Assembly: GCA_023416135.1 (NCBI GenBank)
Contig: JAEZIF010000355.1
Span: 17,980 to 81,979 of the forward strand
Length of the DNA: 64,000 bases
From: Pseudomonadota bacterium
GTDB lineage: Bacteria; Pseudomonadota; Alphaproteobacteria; Reyranellales; Reyranellaceae
Direction: 5' to 3'
The position numbers and the translations under genes were made by a program. The notes beneath the pieces are model-generated. The model searched no databases, was not told the DNA's origin, and saw nothing but the letters and a program-made list of their open reading frames with translations. Below, in pieces: positions 17,217 to 31,606 of the stretch; the first letter of the stretch is position 1; every line of letters begins with the position of its first letter.

Positions 17217-18137
17217 ATGGCCAAGCTTTTGCGTCGTGCCGCCCTCAGTCTCCTCGTCGCCTTCTCGGCGAGTGCGCCCGCGTTCACTCAGGACAAGAAG
17301 GAAGTCGACCTGGCGCTGGTGCTGGCGATCGACATCTCGGGCAGCATCGATCCCGACGAAGCCAGGCTGCAGCGCGACGGATATGTCCAGGCGTTCCGAG
17401 ACCCGGTGATCGTCAAGGCGATCCTGGGCGGCAGCCACGGCCGCATCGCCGTCGCCTACTACGAATGGTCGGACGCCTGGGTGCAGCGTCTGCTGATCGA
17501 CTGGACGCTGCTCGATTCGGAAGCCGCGATCATGTCCTTCACGACGCGGCTGTCCAACGCCCCGATCTCGATCGCTCGGCGCACCTCGATCAGCGGCGCC
17601 ATCCGATACGCCATTCCGCTGTTCGGCCGCAATCCCTACGAGGCCGAGCGCAAGGTCCTGGACGTTTCGGGCGACGGGTCGAACAACGACGGCGGGCTGG
17701 TCACCGACATGCGCTACGAGGCGCTGAAGGAGAAGATCGTCATCAACGGCCTGCCGATCATGAACGACCGCCCAAACCCGTTCGGCTTCCCGAGCGAAAC
17801 CGACCTCGACAAGTACTACCTGCACTGCGTCACCGGTGGGCCGCGGTCCTTCGTCGAGGTCGCCACGAATTTCGAGGACTTCCCCCGCGCCGTGCGCAAG
17901 AAGCTCCTGCAGGAGGTGGCGAACATCGGGCCCGACTTCGGTCCCGTGAACGACTTCGACGTCGGGCTGGAACGGCTTGCCGACGGCGTCCAACTCGCCC
18001 AAAGCGGCCGGCGGCCGGTTCGCGCCGAAGACGACTACACCAAGTTCGTGCGGCCGGAGTACGAACTCGGCTGCGACATCGGCGAGCGGCGCAGCCGCGA
18101 GTTCTGGCAGCGCCGCTTCGGCGTCACGCCCGACTGA
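17217..18137 (+). CDS. Secreted DUF1194 (von Willebrand factor A-like) protein
   Basis: A protein of 306 residues starting at the ATG at 17217 (MAKLLRRAALSLL); upstream in-frame codons lack signal-peptide character. A Sec signal peptide ends near APAFTQD. The mature part begins with VDLALVLAIDISGSIDPDEA, a MIDAS-like DxSxS motif of VWA folds. It continues with GRIAVAYYEWS and VLDVSGDGSNNDGG, characteristic of DUF1194. Biochemical function is unknown. It is divergent from the acyl-CoA dehydrogenase gene across a 133-bp gap in which I see no clear operator. Confidence 0.85.
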   Translation: MAKLLRRAALSLLVAFSASAPAFTQDKKEVDLALVLAIDISGSIDPDEARLQRDGYVQAFRDPVIVKAILGGSHGRIAVAYYEWSDAWVQRLLIDWTLLDSEAAIMSFTTRLSNAPISIARRTSISGAIRYAIPLFGRNPYEAERKVLDVSGDGSNNDGGLVTDMRYEALKEKIVINGLPIMNDRPNPFGFPSETDLDKYYLHCVTGGPRSFVEVATNFEDFPRAVRKKLLQEVANIGPDFGPVNDFDVGLERLADGVQLAQSGRRPVRAEDDYTKFVRPEYELGCDIGERRSREFWQRRFGVTPD

Positions 18138-18168
18138 TGCCTCAGGTCGATTCGTTGAGCGGATAGTC

Positions 18169-18445
18169 TTAGCGGATGAAGCCCGCGAAGCGCGCGACCT
18201 TGTCGTAGAGGCCGCGGGCGCGGACATTGTGCTGCTGCGTCAGCCACTCCCTGTCCACGCACCTGCTCGTCGACGAAAAGGTCGGCGAGGTAGCAGACCT
18301 CGTCGACCCAGACATTGGTGTGGAAGAAGAAGTGGGCGATGCAGACGACCCGGCCGTCGAGCCGCGCGGCAAGACCGTGCAGGTCCTTCGCCGCCATCAG
18401 GCGCCGCCAGACGTGATCGTAAGTGGCGTCGGGCAGCGTCCGCTC
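18169..18445 (-). pseudogene. GNAT acetyltransferase remnant
   Basis: The minus strand encodes a GNAT core in one frame (LPDATYDHVWRRL, then VCYLADLFVDEQVRGQGV). It then switches frame to a typical GNAT C-terminus (WLTQQHNVRARGLYDKVA, RFAGFIR) ending at TAA 18169-18171. About 25-30 residues normally between RGxG and the TQxxN motif are missing. The N-terminal strand is also absent: an in-frame TAA lies just upstream (about 18446-18448). So the gene is truncated, internally deleted and frameshifted. This explains the apparent 394-bp gap between the DUF1194 and DUF1428 genes. Confidence 0.75.
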
Positions 18446-18531
18446 TTAGGAGGTGTTGTACACGATGGCGAGCGGTTGCCAAGCGGCCGAAGCGGCGTGA
18501 TCTCGATAATGTTCCGCTGTAACGCTGCCGA

Positions 18532-18888
18532 TCAGAACTTCACCAGCGTCTTGAAGCCGCCGTAGGCCATCCGCTTCATGTCGAACGGCATCTCCTTGGG
18601 CATGCCCTTCATCAGTCGCTCGTCCTTCATCACCTTGGCATTGACCTTGTCGCGATGGGCGCGCGACTTGTAGACGATGTAGGAGAACACCACCGTCTCG
18701 CCGGGCTTGGTCTTGGCGAGCTTGGGGAACGGCAAGCCCATCTTCACCTTGAGGTCGTCGCCCACGCATTCGCGGTAGTCGAGCGCGCCGTGATCCTTCC
18801 ACACCGTGGCGGCACGGGTCGCCATCTTCTTGTAGATCGCGAGCTTCCTCTTCGGCACGACGAGGACGAAACCGTCGACATAGGACAT
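18532..18888 (-). CDS. DUF1428 family protein
   Basis: A 118-residue protein opening MSYVDGFVLVVPKRKL and containing YKKMATRAATVWKDHGALDY, GETVVFSYIVYKSRAHRD and MPFDMKRMAYGGFKTLV. This is the standard DUF1428 layout, a ferredoxin-like alpha/beta fold related to dimeric alpha-beta barrel proteins. Function is not established. It stands alone, convergent with nothing obvious, and reads toward the GNAT remnant. Confidence 0.88.
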   Translation of the reverse strand: MSYVDGFVLVVPKRKLAIYKKMATRAATVWKDHGALDYRECVGDDLKVKMGLPFPKLAKTKPGETVVFSYIVYKSRAHRDKVNAKVMKDERLMKGMPKEMPFDMKRMAYGGFKTLVKF

Positions 18889-19020
18889 GATGCAACTCCC
18901 AACGCTTAACCTGAGAGTTAAGCGATAGGGAAATGCACAACATGTGTCAATCAGGTGTCATCCCCAACGCTTCGGCCTGCGCCGCAACGAAGGCCATCCG
19001 TGCCACCGCATGGTCGGCCG

Positions 19021-20261
19021 ATGAACGCACCGACTGGTTTCTTCGGCTGGCGCGTCGTCGCCGGCGCTTTCGTCCTGGCCGTCTTCGGCTGGGGCCTGGG
19101 TTTCTATGGGCCGCCGGTCTACCTGCATGTCGTGCACGAGGCGCGCCAGTGGTCGGTCGTGCTGGTCTCGGTGGCCGTCACCCTGCACTTCCTGATCGGT
19201 GCCGTGGCTGCCGGCGATCTATCGGCGCTTCGGTTTGCCCACCGTTACCAAAGGCGGGAGCGCTGTTGCTCGCCATCGGCGTGATGGGCTGGGCCGTGGC
19301 GCGCGAGCCATGGCAACTCCTGCTGGCGACCGTGCCGAGCGGCGCGGGCTGGGTGGCGATGGGCGCCGCCGCCGTCAACGCCATCATCGCGCCGTGGTTC
19401 ATCCACAAGCGGCCAGCGGCGCTCTCTATAGCCTACAACGGCGCCAGCATCGGCGGCGTGATCTTCTCGCCGCTGTGGGTTGCCGCCATCGCCTGGCTCG
19501 ACTTCCCTTTCGCCGCGGCGATCATCGGCACGGCCATGCTGGTGACGGTGTGGCTGCTGTCCGACCTGGTCTTCTCCCGTACACCCGACAGCATGCGCCA
19601 GATGCCCGACGGGCAAGCCTCGGACGCGGCGCCCGCAGCGACGGCCTCCGCACCGTCCTTGCCGGGTAGCCTGCTGTGGCGCCATCGCGCCTTCCTGACG
19701 CTGGCCGCGGCGATGGCACTCGGGCTGTTCGCCCAGATCGGCCTGATCGCCCATCTCTTCTCCCTGCTGGTGCCTGCACTCGGCGAGCAGGCTGCGGGCA
19801 TCGTCATGGGATTGGCGACGGCGAGCGCGATCGCCGGCCGCACCGCCGTCGGCTGGCTGATGCCGGTCGGCAGCGACCGCCGCCTGTTCGCCTGTGCGAG
19901 CCACGTCGTGCAGATCGCGGGGTCGCTCGCCCTGCTGCCGGCCGCCGGGGACAGCGTCGTACTTCTGGTCGCGGGCGTGCTTCTGTTCGGCGCCGGCATC
20001 GGCAACACGACCTCCCTGCCGCCTCTGATCGCCCAGGTCGAGTTTACTCGGGCCGATGCCCAGCGCGTCGTGCCGCTGATCGTCGCTATCGGCCAGGGCA
20101 CCTATGCCTTTGCTCCGGCAGCCTTCAGTGCCTTGCGCTCGTCCTCGATCCACGAGACGGCAGCCGTCGCCATCGCTGCGGCGGTCATCCAGGGGCTGGC
20201 GGTTGCGGCCTTCCTCGCCGGGCGAAGTCGGGCGCCGTCATTAGCACTGGCAAGGCCCTGA
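19021..20261 (+). pseudogene. MFS transporter with two frameshifts
   Basis: The first part (from ATG 19021, GFFGWRVVAGAFVLAVFGWG ... VAVTLHFLIGAV) is in one frame. A short middle piece (LPAIYRRFGLPTVTKGG, about 19208-19257) is in the next. The remainder (ALLLAIGVMGWAVAREPWQ to the stop at 20261) is in the third frame. Joined, they form a normal 12-helix major facilitator protein of about 410 residues. Both shifts are consistent with +1 insertions (or 2-base losses) near 19205 and 19256, so as given no full-length product is possible. It is related to the intact MFS gene at 56973. Its 3' end overlaps the LysR gene by 77 bp on the opposite strand. Confidence 0.75.
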
Positions 20262-21126
20262 GCCGCTTGGCGGCGAACTCGACGAAGGCGTCGATCTTGG
20301 GCGCGCGATGGGCGCGTCCCTTGGTGACGAGATGCACAGGCAAGGGCGGCGTCTCCCACGCCTGCAACAGGCGCACCAGCTTGCCCAACGCCAGTTCGTC
20401 GGCGACCTGATAGGACAGGAGCTGCGCCACGCCGCGGCCCTCGCGCGCGGCGCGCAGCCGGGTCTCGACATCGTCGACGCGCAACCGTCCCATCAGGCGG
20501 GGAGCAGTCCTCAGGCCGGCGAAGCTCCACTCCCTGTTGGCGCGCACCGTTCCCAAAATTGCCTCATGCTGCACCAGGTCGCCGGGCGCGCGCGGCGTGC
20601 CGCGACGCTTGAGATAGGCGGGGCTTGCCACCCACAGCCGCCGCACCTGGCCAACCAGCCGCGCCGACAGGGTCGAATCGGCGAGAGGGCCGATGCGCAG
20701 CGCGACGTCGATGCCCTCATCTATGAGATCGATGTTGCGGTCGTTCAGCATCAGCTCGACCTCGACGCCAGCCTGGGCGTCGAGGAAGCGCGCCACGATG
20801 GACGCGATGTGGCGGCGGCCGAACTGCACCGGGGCCGTGATCCGGAGCAGCCCGCGCACCGGCGCCTCGCGTGCCCCGGCCGTCGCCGCCTCGTAGTCGG
20901 CCGTCAGGCTGCGCGCCTTGTCGTAGAAGGCGCGGCCGGCTTCCGTGGGTGCCAGCCGCCGCGTCGTGCGGTCGACCAGCCGCACGCCGATGCGGTCTTC
21001 CAGCGTCGCCAGCGCGCGCGTGACGGCAGGGGGCGAACGGTGCAGTCGCGCGGCGGCACGCGCCAGGCTCCCCTCCTCCACGATGCGCACGAAGATCGCG
21101 AGCTCGTCCAGCCGGTCCATGTCCAT
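20185..21126 (-). CDS. LysR-family transcriptional regulator
   Basis: A protein of 313 residues with an N-terminal winged helix-turn-helix (LDELAIFVRIVEEGSLARAA, HRSPPAVTRALATLEDRIGV, RLAPTEAGRAFYD). A periplasmic-binding-protein-like effector domain follows (RGLLRITAPVQFGRRHI to about residue 290). I start it at ATG 21126 (MDMDRLDEL), where family homology begins. It is divergent from the GFA/PNPOx pair, the usual arrangement for a LysR regulator and its target. A T-N11-A palindrome lies immediately upstream (21129-21143). Confidence 0.9.
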   Translation of the reverse strand: MDMDRLDELAIFVRIVEEGSLARAAARLHRSPPAVTRALATLEDRIGVRLVDRTTRRLAPTEAGRAFYDKARSLTADYEAATAGAREAPVRGLLRITAPVQFGRRHIASIVARFLDAQAGVEVELMLNDRNIDLIDEGIDVALRIGPLADSTLSARLVGQVRRLWVASPAYLKRRGTPRAPGDLVQHEAILGTVRANREWSFAGLRTAPRLMGRLRVDDVETRLRAAREGRGVAQLLSYQVADELALGKLVRLLQAWETPPLPVHLVTKGRAHRAPKIDAFVEFAAKRLRALPVLMTAPDFARRGRPQPPAPG

Positions 21127-21128
21127 TA

Positions 21129-21143
21129 TTCCATAAACTGGAA
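21129..21143. promoter_or_regulatory. Candidate LysR operator (T-N11-A palindrome)
   Basis: The 15-bp sequence TTCCATAAACTGGAA is an inverted repeat (TTCCA-N5-TGGAA) that contains the T-N11-A core recognised by LysR-type proteins. It lies 2 bp upstream of the regulator start and within the 89-bp divergent region shared with the GFA-family gene, a good position for autorepression plus control of the divergent pair. The assignment is from pattern and position only. Confidence 0.45.
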
Positions 21144-21215
21144 GAGTGTTTTGTACATTGATGATCTTCCTGCCGCAATCCGCCGGACTTAGTTTCATGG
21201 GCAACGGAGGACCTT

Positions 21216-21611
21216 ATGCTGACCGGAAGCTGCCTGTGCGACGCCGTCGCCTACGAGGCCGATGCCCCTCTCGAGCGCATCGTCCATTGCCACTGCCGAA
21301 TCTGCCGCAAGGCGCACGGCACCGCCTTCTCGTCGGTCACCGCCGTGCCGCGCGAGAAATTCCGCTGGATCCGTGGCCGGGACGGGCTCGGCGCCATCGA
21401 ATCCTCGCCCGGCAAGTTCCGGCACTTCTGCAAGCAGTGCGGATCGCACATCATGGCCGAGCGCGTCGCCGAGCCCGTCGTGCTGCTGAGACTCGGTTGC
21501 CTCGACACACCGGTCACCGGTCGCCCGCAGATCCATATCTGGCGGTCCGATGCCGCCGCCTGGTACGACCCCAAGCAGCAGTTCCCCGAGAAACCGCAAG
21601 GTCTGACATGA
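21216..21611 (+). CDS. GFA/CENP-V family zinc protein
   Basis: A 131-residue member of the glutathione-dependent formaldehyde-activating (GFA)/CENP-V-like family. The zinc ligands are visible: Cys6 and Cys8 (SCLCD), Cys25, Cys27 and Cys30 (HCHCRICR), and Cys72 and Cys75 (FCKQCGSH). Most members are not true GFA enzymes, so the name should not be read as a proven reaction. Its stop overlaps the next gene's ATG as ATGA (21608-21611), and it is divergent from the LysR gene, so both downstream genes may be controlled by that regulator. Confidence 0.88.
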   Translation: MLTGSCLCDAVAYEADAPLERIVHCHCRICRKAHGTAFSSVTAVPREKFRWIRGRDGLGAIESSPGKFRHFCKQCGSHIMAERVAEPVVLLRLGCLDTPVTGRPQIHIWRSDAAAWYDPKQQFPEKPQGLT

Positions 21612-22531
21612 GCCCGCAGGACGGATCGGCTTTTCTCGCCTTCCACGAGGACGAGCTCAGGGCGCAGGCGCTGGCCGGCCATCAGCGCGGCGGCCGCGCC
21701 GCCATCCGGCCGTTCATGCCCGATCAGCATCGCGATTTCTTCGCGCGCCTGCCTTACCTCTTCGTCGCCACGCTGGATGCCGGCGGCTGGCCGATGGCAT
21801 CGGTGCTTACCGGCCCCGGCGGGTTCGTCCAATCGCCCGATCCGGCGACGTTGCGCATCGCCACCCTGCCGGCATCGGACGACCCCGCCGCGTCGACGTT
21901 CGTGGCCGGCGCCGAGATCGGCATGATAGGCCTTGACTTCACCACGCGGCGACGCAACCGCGCCAACGGCCGGTTGGTTTCGGTCGACGACGGGCTCACC
22001 GTCGCGATCGCCCAGAGCTTCGGCAATTGCGCGCAGTACATCCAGACGCGCGAACCTTCGCCGCGCACTGTCACCGGCGCGCCGGCTGAGCGTCTCGACC
22101 ACCTCGACGACGCGGCACGCGCTCTGATCGCCACCTCCGATACCTTCTTCGTTGCCAGCCGGTCACGCACCGGAATCGGCGAAGGCGGCCTCGACATGTC
22201 GCACCGTGGCGGCAGGCCGGGTTTCGTCGCCGTGATGGGCAATACGCTCGCCATCCCCGACTTCCGAGGCAACCGCTTCTACAACACGCTGGGCAACCTC
22301 CTGGGCGAGCCGCGCGCCGGCCTGCTGTTCATCGATTTCGCCTCCGGCGACGTCCTGCAGCTCCAGGGCCGGGCGGCGATCGACTGGCATCCAGACGGCA
22401 GCGGCCCGGCTGGCGCGGAGCGGCTGTGGCGGGTCGAGATCGCGCACGCTTGGCGGCGCCGCGGCGCCTTTCCCTTCACCTGGCGCTTCGGCGAGTACGC
22501 GGCGACCACTCTGGCGACCGGTACCTGGTGA
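21608..22531 (+). CDS. Pyridoxamine-phosphate-oxidase-like flavin-binding protein
   Basis: A 307-residue protein whose split-barrel sections (LPYLFVATLDAGGWPMASVL; DTFFVASRSRTG; RGGRPGFVAVMGN; NTLAIPDFRGNRFYNTLGNL; AGLLFIDFASGDVLQLQGRA) match PNPOx-like FMN-binding proteins. These include the stand-alone domain related to ferredoxin-containing oxidoreductases. No ferredoxin Cys cluster follows here. Substrate unknown. It is translationally coupled to the GFA-family gene and ends 3 bp before the convergent dehydroquinase gene. Confidence 0.78.
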   Translation: MSPQDGSAFLAFHEDELRAQALAGHQRGGRAAIRPFMPDQHRDFFARLPYLFVATLDAGGWPMASVLTGPGGFVQSPDPATLRIATLPASDDPAASTFVAGAEIGMIGLDFTTRRRNRANGRLVSVDDGLTVAIAQSFGNCAQYIQTREPSPRTVTGAPAERLDHLDDAARALIATSDTFFVASRSRTGIGEGGLDMSHRGGRPGFVAVMGNTLAIPDFRGNRFYNTLGNLLGEPRAGLLFIDFASGDVLQLQGRAAIDWHPDGSGPAGAERLWRVEIAHAWRRRGAFPFTWRFGEYAATTLATGTW

Positions 22532-22534
22532 GCG

Positions 22535-22972
22535 TCAGTCCCTCGCCTTGCGCAGTCGCGCCGCCATGGCTTCCATCGCCAGCAAATAGGAGTCTACGCC
22601 GAACCCTGCAATCATGCCGACGGCGGCTTCGGCCGTGACCGAGCCGTAGCCGCGCTTATCGATGTTGGTCATGTGGATTTCGATGGCCGGGGCGTTGATC
22701 GACCTCAGGCAGTCGCGCAGGGCGTGGCCGGCATGCAGGAAGCCCGCCGGATTGAACAGGACGCCGTCGATGTTCGCCCGGTCGGCCCGGTAGATCGCCG
22801 ACACCGCCTCGCCCTCGGTGTTGGTGTAGAGAATGTCCAGGTTGACACCGAGCTGGCGCGCCCGCCGACGCAGGATGGCGTCGAGTTGCTTGGCTGAAGT
22901 CGTGCCATAGAGCTCAGGTTGACGGCGGCCCAGATACTCCATGTTGGCGCCCTGGATCAGCAGCAGCTTCAT
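22535..22972 (-). CDS. Type II 3-dehydroquinate dehydratase-like protein, divergent active site
   Basis: A 145-residue flavodoxin-like protein. The start is ATG 22972, with GGAG 5 bases upstream. It aligns along its length with AroQ: Arg17 and Tyr22 in GRRQPELYG, Asn74 and His80 in FNPAGFLH, and Glu98 and His100 in IEIHMTN are at the catalytic positions. The substrate-carboxylate signature NPAAYTHTS is altered to NPAGFLHAG, and the Arg-rich REPFR segment is shortened to KRGYG. It may be a paralogue with another substrate rather than the shikimate-pathway enzyme. It lies alone between gltD and the PNPOx-like gene. Confidence 0.75.
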   Translation of the reverse strand: MKLLLIQGANMEYLGRRQPELYGTTSAKQLDAILRRRARQLGVNLDILYTNTEGEAVSAIYRADRANIDGVLFNPAGFLHAGHALRDCLRSINAPAIEIHMTNIDKRGYGSVTAEAAVGMIAGFGVDSYLLAMEAMAARLRKARD

Positions 22973-23095
22973 TGACACTCCGGTGAGACACGCGGCAGGT
23001 CCCCCAGGGGCCTGCCACCAACGCTGGCCGAAGTCTAAAACAATTCTCGTACGAACTGATAGCGTCTCGAAGTTGAGGCTCGCTACGGAGAATTT

Positions 23096-23119
23096 CCTGC
23101 AGCCAAGACTTTCTGCAGG
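23096..23119 (-). terminator. Weak hairpin downstream of gltD
   Basis: CCTGCAG and CTGCAGG form a 7-bp perfect stem with a 10-base loop directly after the gltD stop codon. On the minus strand it is followed by GGAAATTC rather than a T-run, so it is a poor intrinsic terminator. It could instead act as a 3' stabilising hairpin. Confidence 0.3.
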
Positions 23120-23120
23120 T

Positions 23121-24572
<1,452 letters not shown>

Positions 24573-24608
24573 TGGCTTGACCTCTCCCCTCTCGTTGTCC
24601 GACAGCCG

Positions 24609-29249
<4,641 letters not shown>

Positions 29250-29348
29250 CGAATCCTGCCCTGTGTCCCCCCGGCGCAGTCCCCCCGGGAACCGTGTCGT
29301 TATCGGCCATTATTAGCCCGGCGGCTACGCCCGACGAAAGCAATTGTT

Positions 29349-29364
29349 GCGACGCAAAAGTCGC
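29349..29364. promoter_or_regulatory. Inverted repeat upstream of gltB
   Basis: GCGAC-GCAAAA-GTCGC is a perfect 5-bp inverted repeat with a 6-bp spacer. It lies about 100 bp upstream of the gltB start and 42 bp upstream of the divergent small secreted protein gene. Its position fits an operator, but it does not match a nitrogen regulator site I can name. Confidence 0.25.
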
Positions 29365-29405
29365 TGTAATTTCGAATGGGGCCTGACTCGGGGGAGTTGA
29401 GAAAG

Positions 29406-29696
29406 ATGTCGTTTCCGTCGTTCCGTCGCCCGGCGATCTGCATGGCGGTCTTCGTCTTGGCCGGACTGTCGGCTTCCGCCTGCTCGCCGACGCCCAGCGT
29501 GGCGACGGCCTGGACCGGGCCGGGCTGGTATCTGCAGAAGAACAACCCGATCCAGCTCTCAGGCAACTCGTATTTCGGCGGCCCGTGGACCTACGACAAA
29601 TGCGAGGAAGAGCGCATCAAGCAGCCGCCGGAGACGGCGACTCAGTTGCTGTGCGTCCGCGAGAACCGCAGGCCGGACGTCTTCGGTCGGTCCTGA
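29406..29696 (+). CDS. Small secreted hypothetical protein
   Basis: A protein of 96 residues starting at MSFPSFRRPAICMAV, with a hydrophobic signal sequence ending near LSASACSPTPS. The Cys suggests a possible lipoprotein, but the lipobox is weak. The mature part has aromatic and proline-rich segments (WTGPGWYLQKNNP, YFGGPWTYDKCEEE) and two further Cys that could pair. I do not recognise the family. It is divergent from gltB. Confidence 0.6.
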   Translation: MSFPSFRRPAICMAVFVLAGLSASACSPTPSVATAWTGPGWYLQKNNPIQLSGNSYFGGPWTYDKCEEERIKQPPETATQLLCVRENRRPDVFGRS

Positions 29697-29723
29697 CGGT
29701 AGCGCGGGCCTGCGCCTCGCTCC

Positions 29724-30515
29724 TTACTCGGCCGGCGGCACGTCCAATCTGACGACAATGCCCTCCAGCGGCTTCGACGGCGCTGGATAGCGTTTCATCA
29801 CCAGCGGGTCGTGGCCGGGGATGATGTGCTGTGGCGACTCCGCCAGCGCCCGCAACTTGTCGTAGCCCTCGATCGTGTCGCCGACATGGAAGGTCGTCGG
29901 AAAGACGCGGCCGCTCTCCATGTGCTCGTAGTAGTGGCTGCAGTCGGAGGCCAGCACCAGCCAGCCGCGCGCCGTCGCCACGCGCACGCATTGCAGCCCC
30001 ATCGTGTGGCCGCCGACGTGATGCACGCTGAGGCCGGACGCCAGCTCGGCGGAGCCGGCGTGGAAGCGCACGCGACTGCCGAACACGAGCCGCACCATGC
30101 CGACGACGTCCTCGACCTCGTAGCCATGGTTGAAGCGACCGTGGCGCATGTAGCGGCCGGTGGCGAAGTTCATCTCCAGGTCCTGCAGATGGAACTCGGC
30201 CGCGGGAAAGTCGAAGAACGTCCCGGCATGGTCATAGTGCATGTGGGTGATGACGACATCCTTCACCGCCTTGGCGTCGACGCCCATCAGCGCCAGGCCC
30301 TCGGTCGGTGTGCGCAGGAAGGTGCGCTTGCGCTTCTGCGCCATGGCCTCGGTGAAGCCGGTATCGACCACGACGGTCCGATTGGCGTTGCGCACCAGCC
30401 AGACAAAGTAGTCCATCGGCATGGGCGCATCGTGCGGATCGCCACCGATGAAATGCGAGGCGCGCATGGCATCGCGCGTGGCGTATCGGATGGCGAAGAC
30501 TTCGTAGGTTTCCAT
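29724..30515 (-). CDS. Metallo-beta-lactamase-fold hydrolase, N-acyl homoserine lactonase-like
   Basis: A protein of 263 residues starting at METYEVFAIRYATRD. The longer frame upstream to 30659 lacks family character and would run into the divergent receptor gene. The zinc motif THMHYDHAG (HxHxDH), the downstream VGGHTMG, SDCSHYYEHM and the terminal PGHDPLV are those of the AiiA-like lactonase family. Whether it degrades acyl-homoserine lactones or another lactone cannot be told from sequence. It is divergent from a damaged solute-receptor gene. Confidence 0.8.
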   Translation of the reverse strand: METYEVFAIRYATRDAMRASHFIGGDPHDAPMPMDYFVWLVRNANRTVVVDTGFTEAMAQKRKRTFLRTPTEGLALMGVDAKAVKDVVITHMHYDHAGTFFDFPAAEFHLQDLEMNFATGRYMRHGRFNHGYEVEDVVGMVRLVFGSRVRFHAGSAELASGLSVHHVGGHTMGLQCVRVATARGWLVLASDCSHYYEHMESGRVFPTTFHVGDTIEGYDKLRALAESPQHIIPGHDPLVMKRYPAPSKPLEGIVVRLDVPPAE

Positions 30516-30618
30516 GGTCCCGGTGCCAATTCTTGCTTGAAAGCGAGTGTTCCGGCGGACATCGTCGGCAACAAGCAAAAACGCCGCGAAAGACCGCGGA
30601 CCGATGGGAGGAACGACG

Positions 30619-31582
30619 ATGCTCACGCGACGCCGGAGCCTGTTGGGGTCCCTTGCCATGACGACTGCCTGGACGGCCGCCGGCCATGCCCAGGCTGCCT
30701 ATCCCAGCAAGCCGATCCGCATCGTCCACGGCTACGGGCCGGGATCGAACCCCGACATCATCGCCCGCGTGATCTCGCCCAGCCTGATCAGCACGCTGGG
30801 CCAGAGCGTGATCGTCGAGCCCAAGCCCGGCGCCGGCGAGCGCATCGCGGCGCAGTATCTCACCACCCAGCCGCCCGACGGCTACACGCTCTATCTCATC
30901 ACCGGCGGCGCAAACGTCATCAGCGCGACCGATCCCCAAGCGACCTTCAGCACACTGAAGGACTTCTCCTACATCTCGACCATCACGCTCTTTCCCTTCG
31001 CACTGTTCGTGGCGGCGAACGGCCCCTACAAGACGCTGAAGGACTTCCTGACCGCCGCCCGTGAGCGCCCCGGCAAACTGAACTACGGCCATGCCGGCAC
31101 CGGCAACCACCCTGCACCTCGCGGTCGAGCTCCTGAAGGCGCGCACCGGCATCCAGATCGAGCCGGTGGCCTACAAGGACCAGGCGCAGCTGATCAGCGA
31201 CGTGATCGTGGGCCGCCTCGACGCCTCGATCAGCACCTTCACCAACTTCCACAGCGCGCTCGCCTCCAGCCAGGCGCGGGCGCTATGCGTCACCTCGGAG
31301 GAGCGCTGGCCACTCAATCCCGACGTCCGGACGGTGGCCGAGGACGTGCCGGGCTACGAGGTCGTGTCGTGGCTCGGCCTCGCCGCGCCGGCCGGCATGC
31401 CGGCAGACATCGCGAACAAGCTTGCGGACGCCGTGAAGATCGCCGTCGCCGTGCCCGAGCTGCAGGCCCGCCTGCGCGACATGGGCAACGAGGCACGCGC
31501 CAGCACGCCGGATCAATTCCGCGCGCGCGTCGTCGCCGACTACGACAAGTGGAAGCCGCTGGCCAGGATCGTTTATCCGTAG
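30619..31582 (+). pseudogene. TctC/Bug-type solute receptor, single frameshift
   Basis: The gene starts at ATG 30619 with GGGAGG upstream and a twin-Arg-like signal sequence (MLTRRRSLLGSLAM). It then follows the tripartite tricarboxylate receptor (Bug) pattern: PIRIVHGYGPGSNPDIIAR, GERIAAQYL and PDGYTLYLITGG. Near 31100-31105 the frame breaks after GHAGTG. The family sequence resumes one base later as TTLHLAVELLKARTG and continues to the TAG at 31580-31582. A single extra base explains the shift. If the base is real the receptor is lost; if it is an assembly error this is an intact receptor of about 320 residues. Confidence 0.8.
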
Positions 31583-31586
31583 TTTT

Positions 31587-31606
31587 CGCTGGGCGTGCGC
31601 CCAGCG
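31587..31606. terminator. Hairpin between convergent receptor gene and putA
   Basis: CGCTGGGCG-TG-CGCCCAGCG is a perfect 9-bp stem that fills almost the whole gap between the two convergent stop codons (31582 and 31607). A TTTT tract flanks its left side, but on neither strand is a long T-run placed 3' of the stem. It is a likely bidirectional 3'-end structure rather than a textbook intrinsic terminator. Confidence 0.5.

Noticed and set aside
23096..23119. A riboswitch or strong terminator after gltD
   Set aside because: Only a 7-bp stem with a large loop and no T-run; kept only as a weak hairpin.
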